DNA of 64,000 bases from contig OY751494.1 of NCBI GenBank assembly GCA_963565915.1, forward strand, positions 372,001-436,000, written 5' to 3'. The notes beneath the pieces were generated by a model, which had not been told where the DNA came from, did no database searches, and was given only the letters and a program-made list of their open reading frames with translations. Below are positions 56,648 to 64,000 of the stretch, in pieces. The DNA is from Entoloma clypeatum. Its lineage: Eukaryota > Basidiomycota > Agaricomycetes > Agaricales > Entolomataceae. Within the stretch, counting starts at the first letter, position 1. Each line of letters begins with the position of its first letter. The position numbers were made by a program, and so were the translations under genes.

Positions 56648-58795
56648 GCACCATGTGAGAACCAGTTTCGTGCCATTGAGCTTGCTATGCTTGGCTCCAA
56701 GGCATGTGACATCACTGGCATCGTTGCCGTTGCCTGTGCACGGCATGGGTGTTTTGTCCCCAACGTGATTGCCAATCTGTTCAAGGGTGAGGGCCAAAAA
56801 AATGCTGACTGGGTTCTTCTTATGGATATCAAGTATGGCAATGTGGATGTGGAACAGATCGTCATGATCATCTACGACATCGTCTGTCAATACTTTGTCT
56901 ACCTTTATGACCACATTGGTCACCTCCTCCCCCCTGGCCTGGTGCTTGACCGGGCTATCGGCCTCTTTCATGTACATGGCCACAAGGAAGAATGTTTTTT
57001 CCGGTATGCCACGTCCTTCATTCCTGGCGCCACCGTCACCGCTGGTGAAATCCTTGAGACTCTGTGGTCAAATTTGAATGTCATTACAACAACAGTGCAG
57101 ATGGCTACACTGGCAAATAGGGCCAAAACCATTGATGACCATGCAACAGACTCAAATCACAAGAAGATGTTGAAAATGGGTAAGTATTCCACAATCATCC
57201 CTTTCTTGTTTCCCTGACGATTTCTTCACTGATATCCTTTCACCGACATTCTTTCACCGATCATCCCTTTCGCCGGTCTTTCCTTTCACCAATCCTTCCT
57301 TTCGCCGGTCCTTCTTTTCACCGGTGACATCCTTTCGCTGACATTGTTTCGCCGATCCTCCCTTTCGCCGATCCTTTCTTTCGCCGTCCTTCCTTTTGCC
57401 GGTACATGTTCGCCGTTTCGCCGGTCTCAGTACATGTCTTGTGCCGGCGACACGTCCAGGCGAGATCAATGTCTCATGCCGCGATGGACTACTTTGTTAA
57501 GATGATGACGGCAATCACCCATGATCATGTGAACAACTGGGAGACAGAAATTAAAGCTGCTGAAGCACGTCGCCTCGCCGATGTCACGGCAATGGATATT
57601 CTACGTACTCATACAACCGAGCCCGAGGAGCCTGTCGATATAATGCCAAGCGAGGTGCACACCCCGGTGGAAGAATGGATAAGAATGGCCCTCAATATCG
57701 AGGAGAAACAGTGCATGTTTTATGTGTCACTCACTCGTAATCCTTCTGATTTCTGGGCAGGATTGAGTTAGAGGACCGTCTCCGGCATTGGAAAAAGAAC
57801 CCTTGGCCTGAAGATGCAAAACAGATTGAACACCTTCAAGATAATCTCACATTCCAGCTGACTGTGCTCGATACATTGCAACAGCAGGTTGGGGTGCTGG
57901 GAACAGTGGCACCAGATACATCAACATCAGATGATCCGACAGCCTTTGACGATCTTGATGATGATGAGCATGAAGGCGAGAGCGATGACAACGGCGACGT
58001 CCCCAGCCGCTATACTGTCACCGGCAACCTCCCACATGAACACCAGCCACTTGTCTTGCCTTCCACTGCATCTGGTCGCAATCAAGCTCACTGTGCTGTA
58101 GAGGTGGCCGAGCGAACGAGGCAGGCCACACGGCATCTCAATGCACTTCGCACCATCATCACCGACAAATCCTTTCACTACTCCCATGTCATCCGAGTAG
58201 CACCCAGGAAAAGTGTCAAAACTCGAGCTCGAGCCACGATCATCAAGCTCAATCAGCAGATTTCTTTCCATTCTCAAGTATATACACGATGCAGGGCGGC
58301 CCTCGGCCGGCTGCAAGCTTCGCCGGACGTCATGGCGAGATTTTGGGTTTTAAGCCAAGACGACCTGAAGTGCAGCATGGCTGTTCTGGATCCCAACATC
58401 CAGGGTTCAACAACTCTACGCCTGTCCTGGATATGGCAGATGCAACTGGGTATCAATCCTACGTCGCCGGCGGCCGTGCTAGAATGTTAGTCGCCGTGTA
58501 TTGTCGCCGTGGATCTTCTGATCGCCTTTTAGTCCAACGTGTTCATTGGTTACATGCACGAGCACGAAGCCACCGCTGGGAGGAGGAAGTCATCCTCGTC
58601 CAATATGAGATGGGTTGGACGACCCGATATTTTATCCATCAACGGGACATTTGGGACGGCCGGCGACAAGTCGCCGCTTCGCCGGGACTCATGGCACATG
58701 CAGCGAGAAAGGCGGCGATGTGGCAGATCCTTGTGACAGACGCTGAAGATGAATTTGCGGGTACTACAAGGTCATATGTGCGGATAATTGAGTAG
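56648..58795 (+). CDS. KDZ-family transposase, N-terminally truncated
   Basis: C-terminal half of a Kyakuja-Dileera-Zisupton transposase. Exons: about 56687-57179, about 57440-57710, 57761-58485, 58533-58795. Recognisable blocks: GIVAVACARHGCFVP, IYDIVCQYFV, RAIGLFHVHGHKEECFFRYA, GEILETLWSNLN, IDDHATDSNHKK, then a helical C-terminus (RVHWLHARARSHRWEEE) to TAG 58795. The last three introns splice cleanly. The N-terminal Cys-cluster region is missing: stops and an LTR fragment occupy 56071-56680. KDZ elements are expanded in agaricomycetes, where some are linked to TET/JBP genes. None is visible here. Confidence 0.85.
57185..57440 (+). repeat. CTTTCGCCGGTC tandem repeat inside the KDZ gene
   Basis: About ten imperfect copies of a word like CCTTTCGCCGGTCCTT fill the intron between the first two visible transposase exons. 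Related CGCCGG words recur to 61450. Confidence 0.7.
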
Positions 58796-58932
58796 TGTTT
58801 TCACATTTACACATAACATAAGGAAAAAAAACATGCATGTAACGTGTAACGATGTGACACATGGCATAAGCACATTGTTATCTGTCACATTTACCGCCAT
58901 CTTCTTCTCATCCACAGTCTATTGCAACTACA

Positions 58933-61142
58933 ATGTCCTCTTCCTCCACCTTAACTTCGTTTATGACTGCTCCTCCTTGTCCCGATCCAAATACAGTAGT
59001 TGCATACTGTGAGTCACGCTTCCGTGCCGCTTTGCTCGGTATCCAGCGGGCACCAGCGAATCAGCATGGGTGGATGAAGGATATACTTGCCTCAGAATTG
59101 GTAAGCTGATGTGCCGATTAAATAATCTGTATACTCACATATCATAGGCCGTGTCGATGCGCTTTGTTGGCCTGGCGGCAAGTGCTGGAGTGCCAATAGA
59201 CATTCCAATCATCACTCGCACACTGTCGTTCACCGATCTGGGTGGATATGGAAACGACGCTCATCCCCATTTTCCTTGGTCAGCCATGCTTGATGGGAGC
59301 TCCCACCCGACGCAAGAATTTGGCATTGTGCCGCACTACCACCTCGACTGGTGGAACCACCCAGAGCGCCCCCAGCAGATTTTGGATGTCGACACGCTCA
59401 CCCAGTGTCTCAAAGTCCACCACAGCGTGCTTGGTCACCCGCCGGGCGGCGAGACTGTCGCCGGTCCATTCACCGGTCCATTCGCTGGTCCATTCGCCGG
59501 TCACTCTCTTGCCGACTATCCATCAATTCCCCCTCCCCATATCTCTCTGAACTCTCAGGCAGCGGCGGGGTACCGCGCCGTGGCCCTTGACGCCTCTCAC
59601 CAACTCCAAGCGGTGGCAAACAGCCTTCATGCTCAGGAAACAGCGTCGGCGAATGTGTTGCACTTGGCCATCCGTCGTGCTAGTGGTTTCAACATGCTCT
59701 ATGAGCACGCCATGACTCTTGAATCCCTGGATCCCGCAAGGGGACACATTGCAGGACCACCATATCAGCCATTGGCAACCATTGGCAATCGCGCCGGTTC
59801 GCCGGCGGCCACTCCCCAACCCTCATCCTCACAGCCGATGCGCAAATCAACCACCGCTCAAACGCAATGGAAAGGTAGGCCGAGGAGCAAGAAAGTCACC
59901 CTCCAGGATCTGGCCACCATGATCCAGGAGACTGCAGCGGCTGAACGCGACCGATACCAGCAGCACCCCAGCCTGAAGTGGACCTGGGGAGTCGATCTCG
60001 AAGTTGACAACATCAGGAAGCTGGTGAGAGCAGCAGAAAACCAGTACCAGCTGCCGCATTCTGGATATGACGAGTCCCTAGCCGACGGCGGTTTTGCAGG
60101 TAACGACTCTGATGGCCCAGGAGAAGCCCCCTTCTCGGACATGATTGGTCGCCATTCCGCTGCCTCGCCATCTCTCATCACCGACCTCGGCACCCTCAAT
60201 ATTCCCCACCATTTCAGAGAGTACCCCCTTCGCCGAGCCCACACGGCCACGCCGGCAGACAACCTGCCACATGGGGCAGGTGACAACTCCGCTGCTGCTT
60301 TTCTTCCTGCCCCTTCCCTCACCGCTCTCGATGCCGAGTGTGACTCACCGATTTTCACTCCAATCCCCAGGTCACCTCCAACTCAAACTCCGGCCACCTC
60401 CACATCGCCTGTCGCCGATCACCAGGAGGTTGTCGACATTATCATGGGTGATATCAGTGATGAACAAGCAACCTCTGCGGGCGATATTCCTCTCCACCTT
60501 GTCATGCAGACACTGGAGGATATGAGTGACACCGACTCGCCATCCCAACATTTGCCGGCCGACCCTTCGCCGTCCAAACCTTCGCCATCTTCGCCATCTT
60601 CGCCGTCTTCACTGTCTTCGCTGTCTTCACCGTGCCACCCTTCGCCGAAGCCTGTTGCACCAATAAGGCATTCACTGTCCATTGATTCCCCGGTCACTCC
60701 TTCCGCCGCGATCTATCATCAGACTCTGGACGTTGTCATGAACGTCCTAGAGGAGGAGGAGAGTGACATAGAGGATGACCAGAGCGGGCCCCCACCGTCA
60801 ACACTATTTGACAATGCACTGGCGGCTCTTGAGGATTCCAATGAAGCCGACGACGAGGCTGATGGCAGCAATGAAACTGATGGCACCCATAACGGCGACA
60901 GTGACGGCGACAATCACGGCGACGGCGAAACTGACAGCGAAACTGACAACGACAGCGACAGCAGTGGATCCATCACCAACACACCTATGGCCGCCAACGT
61001 CGCCAGCGCACTTGAAGGTGTCGACTCCAATGTCTCTGATAGTGAGCCAACTGGACCCCCCCTCTCATTCGTTCGCCGGGGCTCTTTGCCCATGCCCCTG
61101 GGGCTCAATTCCAACGCCGCCCTTGGACCGCTGAAGATTTAG
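58933..61142 (+). CDS. Unknown protein next to the KDZ transposase, 720 aa
   Basis: Two exons (58933-59100, 59148-61142) around a clean 47-nt intron, ATG 58933 to TAG 61142. It starts 137 bp after the transposase stop, on the same strand. The N-terminus (about residues 1-150) is folded-looking, with GWMKDILASEL and PHFPWSAMLDGSSHP and WWNHPERPQQILDVD. A PFTGPFAGPFAGH repeat follows, encoded by the CGCCGGTCCATT word. A basic segment (KGRPRSKKVTLQDL) and a helical stretch come next, and the last 250 residues are Ser/Pro-rich then very acidic. I recognise no family. Position and intactness suggest an accessory gene of the KDZ element, which is inference. Confidence 0.68.
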
Positions 61143-61564
61143 CTGATGTGCGTGTCCCTGGCAGTTCGAGTGATACTGGGTCATTGGAGAGCGAGGGTGC
61201 AGAGTGATATGCCTATAGCGGGGTACCATTGTTATTACATTATACTATATACAGATGTCTACCCTTCTTCTCTACAATAAAATGAGCCTTGGTTGTCGCC
61301 GGCCATATTGAACCACATTGAATTGTTGTTGCTGGCTGCATTGACTGTCGCCGGCTGCGTTGGGTTTGTCGCCGGCTGCATTGATTTTGTCGCCGGGGGC
61401 ATAGAGTTTGTTGCCGGCCGCATTGACTTGGTCGCCGACCACATTTCATTCTGTCGCTGTTCGCCGTGGCGAATTCGCTGGTGCTCTAGCGAATTCACTG
61501 CTTCCATAATTTACCATACAGTGTATGCGTTCGCTAGACCGTATATTACAATACAGTGTAGGTT
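61143..61564. repeat. GTCGCCGGCTGCATTGA tandem repeat region
   Basis: About six imperfect units of about 25 bp at 61295-61450, between the unknown gene and the gypsy relic. The CGCCGG core is the same as in the KDZ intron. Confidence 0.65.
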
Positions 61565-63317
61565 GAGTATGTGACCCACGACAAAGAACTATTAGCAATC
61601 ACGTCGACAAGCTCGTTGGTCCGAATACCTCTGCCAGTTCAATCCCATCATCCGCTTCCGCCCTGGCCATTTAGGTATGAAGCCCGATCTTTTAAGTAGA
61701 CGATGGGACGTCTATCCTAAAGAGGGAAATAGCGACTATTCGTCCGTCAATCCAAGCAACTTCAAACCCATCTTCACACAAGAACAGCTCACCACTTCAC
61801 TTCGCGCAACAGAGTTATATATGCCCGTCCTCCGTGCCACAATCATCATGGATACAGATCAGCTCTGCTCCGACATCCTCTCCACTCTTCCGACCGATCC
61901 CATTTACACCTCTTTCCTCAACAATCCTAATCCACGCTGGATCGTGAATGAAGCAGGTTATCTACTCCACAATGGACGTATCTATGTTCCCAACTCATCC
62001 AACCTCCATCTCCGCATCCTCCGCAATAAGCACGACCATATCCTCGCTGGACACCCTGGTCAGAATAAGACTATCAGTCTTATCCAATAAGAATACACTT
62101 GGCCTGGAATGCGCGACTTCATCAAAAAGTATTGCAAGTCATGTACCACTTGTATGCGCGCCAAACCCCAACGTCATAAACCCTATGGTCTGCTTAAACA
62201 ACTCCCTATTCCTGAACGTCCCTGGCATTCTATTTCCATGGACTTCATTGAACCCCTTCCGATATCCGCTGGCTCCGATGTGATTTTGGTCATTGTAGAC
62301 CGCCTCACTAAACAAGGCATCTTCATTCCTACCACCATTAATTGCACATCCAAAGACCTAGCAAACCTTTTCGTGCTTCACGTCTTTTCCAAGCATGGAG
62401 TTCCGCAAAATGTCACATCCGATCGCGGACCTGAATTCGTCTCCCGCTTTTTCCGCTGTCTTGCAAAAGCCCTCGACATGAGACTTCACTTCACTTCTGG
62501 ATATCACCCTGAAGGCAATGGTCAAACCAAACGCACCAACCAGACACTCGAACAATACCTCCGCATTTTCTGCAACTACCAGCAAGACAACTGGTCCGCT
62601 TTGCTTCCGCTTGCGGAGTTTGCTTACAACAACACTCCGAGTGCCACTACTGGTGTATCACCATTCTTCGCCAACAAAGGTTATCATCCTGACATTACAC
62701 TCCATCTGGAACGTGATCTAGCATCTGATAAAGCTCGACAATACATCGTCGACTTGAATGAATTACATCAAGAACTAAAGACTGCTGTCGCAGAGGCACA
62801 ACAATGTTATCAAGGCCCTGTGGACATCCGACGTTCTCCGCCTCCTCCGCTCCACATTGGACAAGAAGTCTTTGTTAAAGCCAAGTTCTTCCGCACCACA
62901 TAACCCACCCAAAAGTTATCCAACAAATATGCTGGCCCATTTGAAATCATAGCCCAACCCGGCACACACTCCTTTACACTACGTCTACCCGACACTATGC
63001 GTGCTATACACCCCGTCTTCCACATATCCATGCTCGAACCAGCAACTCCTAACGAGATTCCAAATCGGATACAATCTCCTCCGCCTCCGCTCGAGATCGA
63101 AGGAGAAACCGAATACGAAATTGCAGAAATAATCGACTCAAAGATCGATAAAAGACGACGATGCAAACTCCTTTACCTCGTCCGCTGGTTAGGTTATGAA
63201 GACACCAGTGAAGAGTTTTCTTGGTTACCCGCATCCGAGCTTGAACACGCAGTGGATACGGTAGCGGACTTCCACTCCGCTCAACCAACCAAGCCAGGCC
63301 CCTTATCGCGCTTGTAA
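61565..63317 (+). pseudogene. Ty3/gypsy (chromovirus) RNase H end, integrase and chromodomain, inactive
   Basis: YVTHDKELLAI of RNase H is followed, after loss of about 35 codons, by RRQARWSEYLCQF and the integrase. The zinc region (H near NKHDHILAGH, then CKSCTTC) and catalytic Asp residues in SMDFIEPLP and SDRGPEF are present. The usual GQTER motif reads GQTKR, so the catalytic Glu is Lys. TAA at 62088-62090 and TAA at 62901-62903 interrupt one otherwise continuous frame. The C-terminus is a chromodomain (YEIAEIIDSKID, YLVRWLGYEDTSEEFSWLP), which marks the chromovirus clade. No 3' LTR was found. Confidence 0.88.
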
Positions 63318-63337
63318 CAAGAAGAAAAGAAAATCTA

Positions 63338-64000
63338 TTAATATTTTATACTAACAAAAAAACTACTTTCGCTGTTTTTTGTTAGATACCCCCTCCGTCT
63401 CCTCGTTCCACTCCGATCCGGATTCCGCATCCGCTTCTTTGTTTCTTCTTCTTTTTCTTCTTCTTCTTCTACCTCCCTTCCCAACTCCTCCAACACCCTA
63501 TCATACTCCTCCGCATCCTCGTCCTCGTCGGATCCCTCCTCTGAAGCCTCCAAATCCTCCCTCCACGCGATAACCGTCAGAAGCTCCTTGATTTCCTGCA
63601 ATACCTTCAACTCCGCCTTTATCAACCGCATCTCCCTTATCATGCTCCTAAGCCCTCTCACCACCTCCATGCCTATGACCACCTCTGGCGGACCAAACCC
63701 CTCCGGCATGAACTCCGGCTCCTCCGATGCTGTGGCTATCCGCGATCCCTCCATGGTCCCCTCTCCCTTGGACAATCCCGCCTTCGTGTTCTTCGTCGCA
63801 CCACCTGCCACCTTAGCCTTTCCGACCCTCACCGCCTTGGTCATCCTCCTCTTCACCTCCGACTCCGCTTCCGCTCCCGTTCTGCAGCTTTGTTTTAAAC
63901 GCTGGCACCACCAGCACGACGAAGCGTTGTCATTCCTAAAGAACAAGTTAATAACGAAGCGTATAAAGAAATAGAAAAAACTCACTCCGATGGCCAAAAA
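63338..64000 (-). CDS. Partial unknown gene with Cys motif and acidic coiled coil
   Basis: Minus-strand exon 63338-63935 is preceded by a 50-nt intron (63936-63985) and an exon that leaves the window. It opens with SSCWWCQRLKQSC, a C-x2-C-x6-C motif like those of small Cys-rich proteins often found beside agaricomycete retroelements. A Lys-rich stretch, a coiled coil (RLIKAELKVLQEIKELL) and a very acidic tail follow. It is convergent with the gypsy relic, 20 bp away. Function unknown; it may be element-borne. Confidence 0.5.
   Translation of the reverse strand, partial: FLAIGVSFFYFFIRFVINLFFRNDNASSCWWCQRLKQSCRTGAEAESEVKRRMTKAVRVGKAKVAGGATKNTKAGLSKGEGTMEGSRIATASEEPEFMPEGFGPPEVVIGMEVVRGLRSMIREMRLIKAELKVLQEIKELLTVIAWREDLEASEEGSDEDEDAEEYDRVLEELGREVEEEEEKEEETKKRMRNPDRSGTRRRRGYLTKNSESSFFVSIKY

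Noticed and set aside
61295..61450. Regular short repeats that might suggest a CRISPR array
   Set aside because: Units are contiguous and imperfect, without unique spacers, in a eukaryotic genome.

Overview
The window looks like a chromosome segment of a mushroom-forming basidiomycete (Agaricomycetes). The evidence is the many spliced genes with GT-AG introns of about 46 to 85 nt, the F-box gene family, a KDZ (Kyakuja-Dileera-Zisupton) transposase, chromodomain Ty3/gypsy and Ty1/copia elements, and LINEs with a zinc-knuckle ORF1. The species cannot be named from the sequence alone. There is no bacterial-style operon organisation. Where a boundary matters, exon joins were checked by hand for splice sites and reading phase.

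Left part (1-34 kb), gene-bearing. A SAMHD1-like dNTP triphosphohydrolase gene runs off the left edge. It is followed by a coiled-coil/zinc-finger gene, then a cluster of F-box family genes: one intact, one without its F-box, one short fragment, and one split by transposons. The split F-box gene (8050-19618) carries an 11 kb triple-nested insertion, and every layer has its own 5-bp target-site duplication (TSD). A decayed copia element (TSD GACTC) contains a gypsy solo LTR (TSD GTACC), and that solo LTR contains a younger copia element with an intact 1596-codon gag-pol ORF (TSD TTAGC). To the right lie two co-oriented genes. The first is a small PD-(D/E)XK-nuclease-like protein (348 aa, 5 exons). 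The second is a 15-exon gene for a 1785-aa protein with a nucleotidyltransferase-like N-terminus and a long ankyrin-type body. After them come a coiled-coil protein and a second coiled-coil/zinc-finger gene that is a paralogue of the one at 1.9-3.4 kb.

Middle (34-39 kb). I could not find a supportable gene here. It holds homopolymers and short tandem repeats.

Right part (39-64 kb), an old transposable-element island. It contains an ORF1-only LINE copy (15-bp TSD), a pair of about 600-bp inverted repeats, a 4.8 kb LTR element without coding capacity (TSD CAAGA), an element with TGTAGTG-rich subterminal arrays, a hAT-like MITE with an 8-bp TSD sitting inside a GTTGGGCA minisatellite, a foldback element, a 5'-truncated LINE ORF2 copy with poly(A) and a 13-bp TSD, a gypsy gag fragment, the 3' half of a KDZ transposase gene with a co-oriented unknown gene, and a dead chromodomain gypsy integrase. 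The last item is a partial gene that leaves the right edge.

Most promising for new biology: the nuclease-like plus NTase-ankyrin gene pair (19.9-27.6 kb), the paired coiled-coil/split-zinc-finger genes, and the unknown gene riding beside the KDZ transposase.
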